The position numbers and the translations under genes are program-made. From positions 1,356,501 through 1,420,500 of the forward strand of contig NZ_CP013661.2 in NCBI RefSeq assembly GCF_001465835.2: a stretch of DNA of 64,000 bases, written 5' to 3'. The notes under the pieces are model-generated. The model worked only from the letters and a program-made list of their open reading frames with translations. It was not told the DNA's origin and searched no databases. This document shows positions 50,552-59,390 of this stretch, piece by piece; position 1 is the first letter of the stretch; each line of letters opens with the position of its first letter. Source of the stretch: Planococcus kocurii (lineage in GTDB: Bacteria; Bacillota; Bacilli; Bacillales_A; Planococcaceae).

Positions 50552-52318
50552 CTAACAAATATAACGATCTGCACTCAATACATTTTGTGCTATTTGACGT
50601 TTAATCTTATTCAAGCCACCCCGCTGTAGCCGACTCAATTCATTGGTCACAGCGGTAGTATTACGAACCAATTGATCTTCTGGAGAAGCATATTGCAGCA
50701 ATTTGCGCGCATTCATTTCTACTTCTAGCAATGCATCCCCACTCAACGCCTGCACCAATGGCAGTTTCTGTGCAGATAGCTGTTCCTTATCTGTTGCTAT
50801 TGCTTTCGCGGTTCGAATCACTGCCGATTCCAAAGCATATAAAGCAATTGCGATATCGGCCAACATCATCAGAATTTCTTGTTCCTCGCTCAGTCGACTG
50901 CCATATGCTTGATACGCAATTCCTATGCAAAACAAGAAGATGCGGCGTATCGCCTCTACGCTTTCTATTTCCCGGGAAATAGGACCATCTGCTATTTTTA
51001 GAGGCGACCCCATTTCTTCAATAGTTGAAGCCACCAGTTGGGAAAGCGGTACTTCCCCTTTCGCTGCCAACTTCAACAAATTTCCAGGTATCAACAAGCG
51101 GTTCACTTCATTTGTACCTTCAAAAATTCGGTTGATTCGTGAATCTCGGTACAATTGTTCTATTTTGTATTCTTTAATATAGCCATATCCCCCATGCAAT
51201 TGAAGTGCTTCGTCCGCAACAAAGTCAAGCGTTTCCGAGCCATATACTTTACACACTGCACACTCGACTGCATATTCCATTAACTGTTTAGCAATTACGC
51301 CATGATCTTGTGATTCATAAAGATTACCAAGCGCGTCTTCTAAGTACCCCGCTGTCCGATATTGCAACGACTCAGAAGCATAAATACGTAATGCCATATC
51401 CGCTATTTTTTCTTGCGTAGCTGTAAATTCAGCAATCGCTTTACCAAACTGGTGACGTGCTTTGGTATATTTCAGTGCCAACTCTAGTCCGTATTTTGCT
51501 GCGCCCATGCAGGCAGAACCCAAATTGAAGCGTCCCAAATTCAAGACATTCAAAGCGATCATGTGGCCTTTGCCGATTTCACCAAGCAGATTTTCTACTG
51601 GTACTCGACAATCTTCAAAAATGACTGCACGCGTAGAAGAACCTTTGATGCCCATTTTCTGCTCTTCAGGTCCAAGAGATAACCCGGGGTAGTCTTTTTC
51701 AACGATAAATGCCGTAAACGCTGTGCCATCTACTTTTGCATAAACGATAAAGGTATCTGAAAAATCCGCGTTTGTGATGAACATTTTCGTTCCATTTAAT
51801 AGGTAATGAGTCTTTGCCTCATCGAGTTTAGCAGTGGTTTTCGCAGAAAGAGCATCCGACCCTGCCCCGGGTTCAGTCAGACAATACGCACCGATAAATT
51901 CACCAGAAGCGAGTTTTGGCAAGTACCGCTCTTTTTGCTCTGCTGTTCCAAAATAGGTAATTGGCAAAGTGGCGATACATGTATGATTAGAATGCGCTAC
52001 GCCATAGCCTCCTGCTGAACCAAGCGATTCACCAACTAGTCCTTTGCTTATTTTGTCTAGACCTAGCCCCCCGTAAGCTTTTGGAACACTATGACCGAGC
52101 AAACCCAGTTCGCCAGCTTTTTTAAACAGAATTTTGACCAAGCCAAAATTCTGTTTTTCGATTTCATCATTATTTGGCCGTACCTCTTTTTCTAGAAAGC
52201 GAGTAGCCGTTTTAGCAATCAATTTATGTTCATCAGTAAAGTCTTCCGGTGTGAAAAAGTGTTCAGAGGATTGATAAAGAAAAGCTGCCCCTTTATATGT
52301 TGAGGTTTTAGTTTCCAC
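50552..52318 (-). CDS. Acyl-CoA dehydrogenase (FadE/YusJ-like)
   Basis: The 588-residue flavoenzyme has the FAD/substrate blocks AYCLTEPGAGSDALSA (about 148-163), FITNADFSD and the C-terminal RINRIFEGTNEVNRLLIPG with the likely catalytic Glu. Its length fits the long-chain FadE type with an extra C-terminal domain of about 170 residues. Its start overlaps the thioesterase gene by 11 bases. It performs the first step of beta-oxidation. Confidence 0.93.
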   Translation of the reverse strand: METKTSTYKGAAFLYQSSEHFFTPEDFTDEHKLIAKTATRFLEKEVRPNNDEIEKQNFGLVKILFKKAGELGLLGHSVPKAYGGLGLDKISKGLVGESLGSAGGYGVAHSNHTCIATLPITYFGTAEQKERYLPKLASGEFIGAYCLTEPGAGSDALSAKTTAKLDEAKTHYLLNGTKMFITNADFSDTFIVYAKVDGTAFTAFIVEKDYPGLSLGPEEQKMGIKGSSTRAVIFEDCRVPVENLLGEIGKGHMIALNVLNLGRFNLGSACMGAAKYGLELALKYTKARHQFGKAIAEFTATQEKIADMALRIYASESLQYRTAGYLEDALGNLYESQDHGVIAKQLMEYAVECAVCKVYGSETLDFVADEALQLHGGYGYIKEYKIEQLYRDSRINRIFEGTNEVNRLLIPGNLLKLAAKGEVPLSQLVASTIEEMGSPLKIADGPISREIESVEAIRRIFLFCIGIAYQAYGSRLSEEQEILMMLADIAIALYALESAVIRTAKAIATDKEQLSAQKLPLVQALSGDALLEVEMNARKLLQYASPEDQLVRNTTAVTNELSRLQRGGLNKIKRQIAQNVLSADRYIC

Positions 52319-52730
52319 GGTGGCTTTCCTCCTTGATCAAATACTTTTCAAGTTGCTGGCGTTTTTCTTCAGGTAAGCTTTCGCTTTTTTGTGTATCAAA
52401 GTTAAAATGGACGGCATTTGCTCGCCCTTTTGCAATCAGTTCGCCACTCTCTGCATCTTTGATTTTATGTACTAACTGGAAGCTTGAATTCCCAATTTTA
52501 CTAACTTCTGTTTGAACGATTAACTTTTGATTGTAATAGCCTTGACTAACAAAATCACAAGAAATTGAGGCAAGAATAATCTTCCAGTTATTGAGGTCGC
52601 GTCCAAAGCCAAGTTCCGCAAAAAAATCTGTCCGCGCTTCTTCTAGGTATATGAAATAACTAACATTATTAATATGGCCCAATGCATCTGTCTCGCAAAA
52701 CCGTGTCTTCACTGGAATTTCATATGCCAT
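52308..52730 (-). CDS. Acyl-CoA thioesterase, 4HBT hotdog fold
   Basis: The 140-residue protein shows the 4-hydroxybenzoyl-CoA thioesterase pattern: TRFCETDALGHINNVSYFIY (about 8-27) with the catalytic Asp, LEEARTDFF, and GRANAVHFNFDT. It hydrolyses acyl-CoA. The ATG at 52730 follows AAGGAGG; six codons more are open upstream. It overlaps the acyl-CoA dehydrogenase gene. Confidence 0.9.
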   Translation of the reverse strand: MAYEIPVKTRFCETDALGHINNVSYFIYLEEARTDFFAELGFGRDLNNWKIILASISCDFVSQGYYNQKLIVQTEVSKIGNSSFQLVHKIKDAESGELIAKGRANAVHFNFDTQKSESLPEEKRQQLEKYLIKEESHRGN

Positions 52731-52751
52731 TTCTATTTCCTCCTTCATCTA

Positions 52752-53309
52752 TTAAACAATGCCATTAAAAATTAAATCACTGTATACACGCGCCAGCCGA
52801 TCTGCTGAAATTTCTCCAGATGGATTAAACCATTGATAACTCCAATTAGTAACACCTAAAATGGCAAAAGCAATTATACCGGGCTCAAGCTCTTTCTTAA
52901 ATTCATTTTGAGCAATGCCTTCACTTATGATGGCTTCCAAGTTTTTTCGGAATTTTTCACGCTTTCTTTTTACCTCTCGTGCATTGTCTTCACAAAGATG
53001 GCGCATTTCTCTGAAGAATACTTTGCCACTCGGTCCATGATTCGCGATATCTATAATTAGTAACGCGATAAGCTCTTCTAGCTTTTTACGGTTGCTGAGC
53101 TGATTTAGACGAACTGTTTCCTGACGTTCTAGTAAATCATCAATATAACTTACGTGAATATCCATCAACAATTGTTCCTTGCTCGTGAAATAATAGTAGA
53201 AGGTCCCTTTAGTTACGCCTAGAGTTTCGACAATATCTTGTATAGATGTCTCACTAAAACCTTTTTTTTCAAACAGAAGAATGCTTTTTTGTTTAATGTC
53301 ATTTTTCAT
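52752..53309 (-). CDS. TetR family regulator of the acyl-CoA operon
   Basis: A 185-residue TetR protein: the N-terminal helix-turn-helix is SETSIQDIVETLGVTKGTFY then YYFTSKEQLL (about 19-48), and the C-terminal ligand domain ends in VTNWSYQWFNPSGEIS. As with FadR/YsiA it probably binds a long-chain or branched acyl-CoA. It sits inside the operon it most likely controls. Confidence 0.9.
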   Translation of the reverse strand: MKNDIKQKSILLFEKKGFSETSIQDIVETLGVTKGTFYYYFTSKEQLLMDIHVSYIDDLLERQETVRLNQLSNRKKLEELIALLIIDIANHGPSGKVFFREMRHLCEDNAREVKRKREKFRKNLEAIISEGIAQNEFKKELEPGIIAFAILGVTNWSYQWFNPSGEISADRLARVYSDLIFNGIV

Positions 53310-53340
53310 GATTATCTACCACCATTCGTTTTCCTATAGC

Positions 53341-54114
53341 TCACAGCACATGCATACCTCCGTCAACGATTACGACATCTCCGGTGATATAATCAGATGC
53401 CTTCGATGCTAAAAATACAGCAGTCCCTTTTAAGTCTTGTTCTGTCCCAAAGCGATTTAAAGGCGTTCTGGATAATAACCCTTCCTGACCTTTATCCATC
53501 ACTGCTTTTGACATTTTGGTTGGGAAAAATCCAGGGGCAATCGCATTGACATTGATATTATGCTGTCCCCACTTTGCAGCCAAATCTTTCGTGAAAGTAA
53601 TGACGGCTCCTTTACTGGTGTTGTAGCCAATCGTATCCATTAACGTTGGATCAATTCCACCCAATCCGGCAACTGATGAGATATTGATAATTTTTCCGCT
53701 CTTTTGTTGGATCATCGCTTTTCCGACTTCACGACTCATCAGGAATGTGCCCGTAACATTTACATCCATCACTTTTTTCCAGGCATCTATCGGCATGTCA
53801 ACAACAGGTGCCCCCCACGTGGCTCCCGAATTATTGACCAAAATATCTATCGAACCAAACGTTTCTAGTGTTTGTTGCACAAGGTTTTCTACATCAGACT
53901 CATTGGTGACATCACAGGCCAATGCTAATGTAGCGACTCCCATCTTTGCTAGTTTGTCTGCTTTTTCCTGACAGGCCTCTACTTTTCGCGAACACAAGAC
54001 AACGTTAGCTCCTGCCTCAGCAAAAGCTTCTGCCATCATAGCCCCAAGACCTCGGCCACCTCCTGTCACAATTGCCGTCTTACCATCTAGCTTAAATAAC
54101 GCCATTACACTCAT
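53341..54114 (-). CDS. Short-chain dehydrogenase/reductase (FabG-like)
   Basis: The 257-residue protein has the SDR pattern: TAIVTGGGRGLGAMMAEAFA near 13-32, NNSGATWG, the catalytic IGYNTSKGAV (Y-x3-K) and NAIAPGFFPTKMS. It probably reduces or oxidises a hydroxyacyl group. It is the first gene of the operon SDR-tetR-thioesterase-dehydrogenase-quinone reductase. SD GGAGG precedes the ATG. Confidence 0.92.
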   Translation of the reverse strand: MSVMALFKLDGKTAIVTGGGRGLGAMMAEAFAEAGANVVLCSRKVEACQEKADKLAKMGVATLALACDVTNESDVENLVQQTLETFGSIDILVNNSGATWGAPVVDMPIDAWKKVMDVNVTGTFLMSREVGKAMIQQKSGKIINISSVAGLGGIDPTLMDTIGYNTSKGAVITFTKDLAAKWGQHNINVNAIAPGFFPTKMSKAVMDKGQEGLLSRTPLNRFGTEQDLKGTAVFLASKASDYITGDVVIVDGGMHVL

Positions 54115-54144
54115 TTGTCATCCTCCTAACTGCTGATCGACCCT

Positions 54145-54162
54145 ATACTAACTAGTCGGTAT
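54145..54162. promoter_or_regulatory. Candidate TetR operator of the acyl-CoA operon
   Basis: ATACTAACTAGTCGGTAT is an 18-bp imperfect palindrome (7 of 9 pairs) centred on ACTAGT, 31 bases before the SDR start. It is a TetR-type site by design and position. Confidence 0.55.
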
Positions 54163-54232
54163 GTTCAGAATACTTAAAATTTATGTTACCGCTTCTCATT
54201 TTGTATTGCAAGAAAGGATTTCATAGTAAGTA

Positions 54233-54462
54233 GAAAGGTTATCCCAAGAGAGCATGAACAATGACTTTTTAAGTGCAGCTCCTTTTGCATGCTACAGAAC
54301 AAACTGATGTTCATTGCGACGTACGCTTCCTCGGAAGTTGCCGTTTTCATTGCCGTCAGCTGCTTTCTATATTCTCGGCGGCAGTCAAAAAACAGCCAGA
54401 GAAAAAGAATCCTTTTTCTCTGGCTGTTTTATGTAAGAGGCTTATGGGACAGACCCAGCTTT
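54233..54462. mobile_element. IS1182-like relic, copy 4
   Basis: The left end (AAAGGTTATCCCAA, 54234) and right end (TTATGGGACAG, 54442) are decayed inverted repeats, with the conserved core GCATGAACAATGACTTTTTAA and a perfect 16-bp 3' hairpin (54391-54406 with 54413-54428). Only a trace of the transposase frame remains. It fills the gap between the acyl-CoA operon promoter region and the dehydratase gene. Confidence 0.72.
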
Positions 54463-54573
54463 TCATTTTCATTAGATGTTCACTATTTTTTCTTTGCTGG
54501 TGTTTGTCGCTGCCTTCATCTATTCACCGAACATCGTAACTTTTAGTTTGTTATTCGACTCGCATTTAACCAT

Positions 54574-55524
54574 TCAACTTTCTAACATATTCGAAATTTG
54601 ATGAAGATCGATATTCCCACCAGACAAAATGACCGCAACCTTGTCATTTTTGCCCCCTACTTTCCCAGACATGACAGCAGCGAGTGCAGCGGCTCCTGAT
54701 GGTTCGACAAGTTGCTTTGTACGTTCCATCAAAAATTGAAGAGTTTCTATTATCTCAGCTTCTGTAACCAGAACGGAATCATCCAAATGCTCTTTCAAAA
54801 TAGGAAAGGTTAAATTACCCGGTTGTAAAGTACGCAGTCCGTCAGCGATAGTTGAAGTTTCGGAAATTGCGGTAATTTCCCCTTGTCGAAGTGATAAAAA
54901 TGTATCATTTGCTGATTCAGGTTCGACACCTACCACTCGAACTGTCGGCTTCATGTTCTTGACCGCACAAAGAACACCAGCCATCAAGCCACCTCCTCCT
55001 ACTGGCACAACAATAACGTCAACTTCCATTACTTGTTGTAAAATTTCAAGTGCAACAGTGCCTTGCCCAGCGATAACAGCAGGATGATCATACGGGGGTA
55101 TATATACTCCATTATTTTCTTTTGCACGTTGCTTAGCTCTTGGTATTCGATCAGCGGATGTTAACCCGCAATATTCAACTTCTGCACCGTATGCTTTAAT
55201 AGCTGAGACTTTGGCACGATTCGCATCTTCTGGTACGACAATCACTGCGGGTATGCCCAGCTGATTGGCAATATAGGCAACTGCTTGCCCATGATTCCCT
55301 GACGACGCTGCTGTGATAAAGCACGCTCCTTCTGCCATTGCTTGCTTGACTGCATTGGCAGCTCCTCTTATTTTGAAAGAACCCGTTTTTTGGAGATGCT
55401 CTGCTTTTAAATAAACTTCTCTGTCACAACGGACGTTTAAAAGTGATGATGTTAAAATCGGAGTTTTATGGATAATATCGTTTATCTCCTCATGTGCTTT
55501 TTTTACGTCATTTAAGCTAACCAC
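54574..55524 (-). CDS. Threonine/serine dehydratase, PLP-dependent
   Basis: The 316-residue protein has the PLP lysine in HLQKTGSFKIRGAANA (about 35-50), the phosphate loop SSGNHGQAVAY and GGGGLMAGV. The short length without a C-terminal ACT domain points to a catabolic dehydratase or serine racemase, not the biosynthetic IlvA. The GTG at 55524 is chosen for its AGAGGAAG SD; a longer frame is open upstream. It may feed 2-oxobutyrate or pyruvate to metabolism. Confidence 0.88.
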   Translation of the reverse strand: MVSLNDVKKAHEEINDIIHKTPILTSSLLNVRCDREVYLKAEHLQKTGSFKIRGAANAVKQAMAEGACFITAASSGNHGQAVAYIANQLGIPAVIVVPEDANRAKVSAIKAYGAEVEYCGLTSADRIPRAKQRAKENNGVYIPPYDHPAVIAGQGTVALEILQQVMEVDVIVVPVGGGGLMAGVLCAVKNMKPTVRVVGVEPESANDTFLSLRQGEITAISETSTIADGLRTLQPGNLTFPILKEHLDDSVLVTEAEIIETLQFLMERTKQLVEPSGAAALAAVMSGKVGGKNDKVAVILSGGNIDLHQISNMLES

Positions 55525-55725
55525 CTTGTTCACTTCCTCTCTTAATGATTGAATTTTTCTATATGGACTGTATTTTATCATACTCACACTCAAGTAAATT
55601 AACTATTACAGTAATTCAGATCATCAGTAAGTACTTGCCGTTGTCACTTACAAACGGCTTGAGTATTCAATCCTTCTTCTTTCATGTAGACTAAAATTTC
55701 AAATCTTTTAAAGGGAGTGAAAAAA

Positions 55726-56286
55726 TTGTTGAAGCGATTAGTCGTCACTGGTTACAAACAGCACGAACTAGGAATATTTGACGAAAAGAATCCCGGTATT
55801 CGCTTTATTAAAAAAGCGCTAGAAAACAGATTCCGTGTGTTACTTGACGAAGGGCTCGAATGGGTTATTTTAAGTGGCCAGCTTGGTATCGAAACTTGGG
55901 CTGCAGAAGTCGTTCTTGAGTTGAAAGAAGAATTTCCTCAATTAAAATATGCGTTGTTAACACCGTTTATCGATCAAGAAAAAAGATGGAACGAAACTAA
56001 GCAAGAAAACTACCGAATGATCATCGACAGCGCCGACTTCCATCGCAGCTTAACTAGTAAGCCTTACGAGGCGCCTTGGCAATTTATCGAGAAAAACAAA
56101 TTTTTTCTGCGCAATTCTGATGGCATTTTAATCGTCTATGATGAAGAAACTGATGGTTCTCCAAAATTCATAAAAAAAGAAGCCGAACGTTACGCAGAGA
56201 CAGCAGATTATGAAGTACTAACGATAACTGGCGATGACCTCCGCGTTGTTGCAGAAGAAGAACAAATGGAGGAGTGGCATGATTAA
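55726..56286 (+). CDS. ypsA: YpsA family protein (DUF1273, SLOG superfamily)
   Basis: The 186-residue protein follows YpsA: VTGYKQHELGIFDEKNPGIR, DEGLEWVILSGQLGIETWAA, ALLTPFIDQEKRW and the C-terminal DGILIVYDEETDGSPKF. SLOG-fold proteins bind nucleotide-derived ligands; in B. subtilis YpsA affects cell division. The start is uncertain: AAAGGGA is followed by GTG (55717), then TTG at 55726 and 55729, of which 55726 has normal spacing. Confidence 0.88.
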   Translation: MLKRLVVTGYKQHELGIFDEKNPGIRFIKKALENRFRVLLDEGLEWVILSGQLGIETWAAEVVLELKEEFPQLKYALLTPFIDQEKRWNETKQENYRMIIDSADFHRSLTSKPYEAPWQFIEKNKFFLRNSDGILIVYDEETDGSPKFIKKEAERYAETADYEVLTITGDDLRVVAEEEQMEEWHD

Positions 56287-56306
56287 AGACGAGTGTGCCA
56301 CAGCGG

Positions 56307-56335
56307 TTGACTATAGACCTGCTTTTAGGTACCCT
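56307..56335 (+). promoter_or_regulatory. Possible promoter of the second BCCT gene
   Basis: TTGACT (56307-56312), 17 bp, TACCCT (56330-56335). The -10 is weak, as is common for osmotically controlled promoters. Confidence 0.4.
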
Positions 56336-56371
56336 TAAAGGCTATGTTAAAAATTTCCTCAGGAGGGTTCT

Positions 56372-57862
56372 ATGAAAAAAGCTTCGAAAGTCTTTTATAT
56401 CACATTTGCACTAGTAATTTTAACTGTTGCTTTTGGCGTTATCGCGCCGCAAGCCTTTGAGTCCGCCACTGGAAGTATCCGCAATTTTATCAATACAACA
56501 TTCGGTTGGTATTATTTATTGATCATGGCAATTCTCATGATTTTTGTCATCATTATCATTGTGAGTCCTTACGGCAAAATTAGACTCGGCAAAGATTCCG
56601 ATCGCCCAGAATTCTCAACATTCAGCTGGATTTCAATGTTGTTTTCTGCGGGTATGGGGATTGGTCTCGTCTTTTATGGCGCTTCGGAACCCTTATCTCA
56701 CTTTGCTGTTCAACCTGCAACTGCTGTTCCAGGAACTGATGAGGCATTTAAGGAATCCTTGCAACGAACTTTTTATCATTGGGGGATTCACGTTTGGACG
56801 ATGTACGGAATGGTTGCTTTATCTTTAGCCTTTTTCCAATTTAGAAAAGGCCAACCTGCATTAATTTCGTCAACATTAAAGCCAATTTTTGGTGATAAAA
56901 TGAATGGTCCGTTAGGAACGCTTGTTGACGTGCTTGCTGTTTTTGCTACCGTATTTGGCGTAGCAACTTCACTTGGCTTTGGTGCTGCTCAAATTAATGG
57001 TGGACTCGCTTATTTATTTGGCGCACCTCAAACCTATTGGGTACAGATGGCAATTATAGGTGTGGTCACCATTCTATTCATCATTTCAGCATGGTCAGGA
57101 CTTAACAAAGGCATCAAGTATTTGTCTAATACCAATATGGTCTTAGCCGTCGTTCTTTTAGTAATGGTGTTAATATTAGGCCCAACTCTGTTAATCTTGA
57201 ATATGTTCACAGAAAATTTCGGAGAATATATTCAAAACCTAATTAGCACAAGTTTTAAATCTGCTCCATTAAATGCGGAAAACCGTAGTTGGTTGGACGG
57301 TTGGACTATTTTCTACTGGGCATGGTGGATTTCATGGGCACCATTTGTCAGTATGTTTATCGCGCGCGTCTCTAAAGGCCGCACCATTCGCGAGTTTCTG
57401 ACAGGTGTCGTACTTGCGCCAACGATTTTTGGATCGATCTGGTTTGCCACTTTTGGAACAACCGCAATCAATTTCCAAAAGAGTGGTATAGATTTAGCTT
57501 CTTTCCCAGCTGAACAAACTTTGTTTGCGATGTTCAATGAGATGCCTTTTGGGTTTATCATGTCAATTGTCGCTATTTTACTGGTCAGCACATTCTTTAT
57601 CACATCCGCTGATTCAGCCACTTTTGTGCTAGGAATGCAATCAACACGCGGTTCACTACTGCCCAGCAATCAAATCAAAATTTTATGGGGAATTGCTCAA
57701 TCGACGGTAGCTGCAATTCTATTATCCGTAGGTGGTTTAACCGCAGTACAAAATACCATCATCGTTGCGGCATTGCCCTTCTCTTTTGTCATTATTTTAA
57801 TGGTCATTTCTTTATTCAAAGCATTAAATTCAGAAATGGACATGATAAAAAATAAAAAATAA
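56372..57862 (+). CDS. BCCT family osmoprotectant transporter (second copy)
   Basis: A 496-residue paralogue of the 24387 gene, with GMGIGLVFYGASEPLSHF, FYHWGIHVWTMYG and FYWAWWISWAPFVSMFIARV, the last being the BCCT signature. Na+- or H+-coupled betaine or choline uptake is expected. It has SD AGGAGGG and a terminator. The replacement of WTTAEP by YGASEP in the conserved block may alter substrate choice between the two carriers. Confidence 0.9.
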   Translation: MKKASKVFYITFALVILTVAFGVIAPQAFESATGSIRNFINTTFGWYYLLIMAILMIFVIIIIVSPYGKIRLGKDSDRPEFSTFSWISMLFSAGMGIGLVFYGASEPLSHFAVQPATAVPGTDEAFKESLQRTFYHWGIHVWTMYGMVALSLAFFQFRKGQPALISSTLKPIFGDKMNGPLGTLVDVLAVFATVFGVATSLGFGAAQINGGLAYLFGAPQTYWVQMAIIGVVTILFIISAWSGLNKGIKYLSNTNMVLAVVLLVMVLILGPTLLILNMFTENFGEYIQNLISTSFKSAPLNAENRSWLDGWTIFYWAWWISWAPFVSMFIARVSKGRTIREFLTGVVLAPTIFGSIWFATFGTTAINFQKSGIDLASFPAEQTLFAMFNEMPFGFIMSIVAILLVSTFFITSADSATFVLGMQSTRGSLLPSNQIKILWGIAQSTVAAILLSVGGLTAVQNTIIVAALPFSFVIILMVISLFKALNSEMDMIKNKK

Positions 57863-57864
57863 AA

Positions 57865-57905
57865 AAAGTCGTCTTCGGGAATGTTTCTGAAGACGGCTTT
57901 TCTTA
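57865..57905 (+). terminator. Terminator after the second BCCT gene
   Basis: AAAGTCGTCTTC (57865-57876) pairs with GAAGACGGCTTT (57889-57900), one G.U pair, followed by TCTT. Confidence 0.85.
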
Positions 57906-57968
57906 TTGATTAAACCAAGAAAGTTAGGGTAAGGATAACTATACTATACATTTGGAGGTGTTCTAGTC

Positions 57969-59342
57969 ATGCAGACAGAAACTCAAAAAGTGATACAGGA
58001 ATCATTAGATGCCTTGCTAGAAAATGATTCATTTTTACCCGACCTAGAAAATCGCAGACAGGCATTCACTTCACTAAGTGCAATTCTTTCCACCCCCGAC
58101 AATCTACATAAATCTTTTCTCAGGATTCCATTAGATGATGGAAGTGTGGTCCGAATTCCTTCTTATCGCGCACAGCATAATAATGCAATGGGTCCTTATA
58201 AGGGCGGTATCCGTTTCCATGAAAGCGTCAATGAAGATGAAATCATCAACCTCGCTTTTTTGATGACTTTAAAAAATGCTCTTCACAAAGTACCCTTTGG
58301 AGGAGCAAAAGGTGGCATCGTCATCAATCCGAGGAACTACTCAGAAAAAGAACTCAATCTCATTTCTAAAGAATATGTTCGGTATTTCACAGATGTTATC
58401 GGTCCTGACAAAGATATTCCTGCACCAGACATGGGTTCGGGCGAACGAGAAATGGACTGGATGATGGCAGAATATAAGGAAATCCATGACGGCACCCCTT
58501 ACCTAGGAAGTTTTACTGGTAAAAGTGTTGTAAATGGTGGTTCACTTGGCAGACGTGAAGCAACTGGCAAAGGAGTATACTTTACATTCCGTTATTTACT
58601 TCATGATTACGTGAAAGCCAATGAGCAAATGCTTGCCCAAAGCGACAACCTTTTTGCCAAAACGACATTAGAGTTATACGACCGGCCATTAAAAATGGCG
58701 GTTCAAGGATTCGGAAACGTGGGCTCTGTAGCCGCCCTCGAAGCCTATCACTGCCATTTAATCAAACATAAAATTGTCGCTGTTAGTGACCGCAACGTTA
58801 CTTTATACAATGAAGACGGATTGGATATACCTACATTAATTGAATTCGCCAAAACGAATCGTGGTGATTTACCATCCACAGAAGAGCAGCTGCAAAACGC
58901 TGCTATTAAGGCTGAAATCAAAGATCGTGACTGCCTAGTTACGTTACCCGTGGATATCTTGCTTCTCGCAGCGTTAGAAAACCAAATTCGAAAAGACAAT
59001 ATGGCAGACGTTCAAGCACGAATCATCATTGAAGGCGCGAACGCTCCGACTGCACCAGAAGCTGATCAATACTTGAGTGAGCATGGAGTCGTTATCATTC
59101 CTGATATTCTGGCAAATGCCGGGGGGGTCATTGTCTCTTATTTTGAGTGGCTACAAGGACGTGAAACTCAATTTTATGACGAAGCCGAAGTCTATCGGCT
59201 ATTGATAGACAAAATGAAAGAAACGATGGACATGATTCTCCCGCAGTACTATGGAGATCCATTTGCTCTTCGTCAAAACTGCTTTATTCACGCGGTTATG
59301 CGATTATCGACTGTCATTTATCGACAGGGTAAGCTTTATTAA
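57969..59342 (+). CDS. Glutamate dehydrogenase
   Basis: The 457-residue enzyme has the Glu/Leu/Phe/Val dehydrogenase core: PYKGGIRFHESVN, KVPFGGAKGGI with the catalytic Lys region, PAPDMGSGEREMDWMM and the NAD motif VQGFGNVGSVAA. It is about 30 residues longer than B. subtilis RocG, with extra segments near 205-220. It connects glutamate and 2-oxoglutarate. SD TTGGAGGTG precedes the ATG. Confidence 0.92.
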   Translation: MQTETQKVIQESLDALLENDSFLPDLENRRQAFTSLSAILSTPDNLHKSFLRIPLDDGSVVRIPSYRAQHNNAMGPYKGGIRFHESVNEDEIINLAFLMTLKNALHKVPFGGAKGGIVINPRNYSEKELNLISKEYVRYFTDVIGPDKDIPAPDMGSGEREMDWMMAEYKEIHDGTPYLGSFTGKSVVNGGSLGRREATGKGVYFTFRYLLHDYVKANEQMLAQSDNLFAKTTLELYDRPLKMAVQGFGNVGSVAALEAYHCHLIKHKIVAVSDRNVTLYNEDGLDIPTLIEFAKTNRGDLPSTEEQLQNAAIKAEIKDRDCLVTLPVDILLLAALENQIRKDNMADVQARIIIEGANAPTAPEADQYLSEHGVVIIPDILANAGGVIVSYFEWLQGRETQFYDEAEVYRLLIDKMKETMDMILPQYYGDPFALRQNCFIHAVMRLSTVIYRQGKLY

Positions 59343-59390
59343 ACGTAAACAACGCACAGCCTTATCAAGGGCTGTGCGTTGTTTACGTTT
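59341..59390. terminator. Long bidirectional terminator sharing both stop codons
   Basis: AAACGTAAACAACGCACAGCC (59341-59361) pairs with the perfect complement ending at 59390, about 20-21 bp. The glutamate dehydrogenase stop (59340-59342) and the catalase-like stop (59383-59385) both lie in its arms. Confidence 0.9.

Noticed and set aside
57969..59342. Frameshift in glutamate dehydrogenase suggested by its extra length
   Set aside because: The frame is continuous and both flanks of the extra segment are in phase with conserved motifs, so it is a real insertion.
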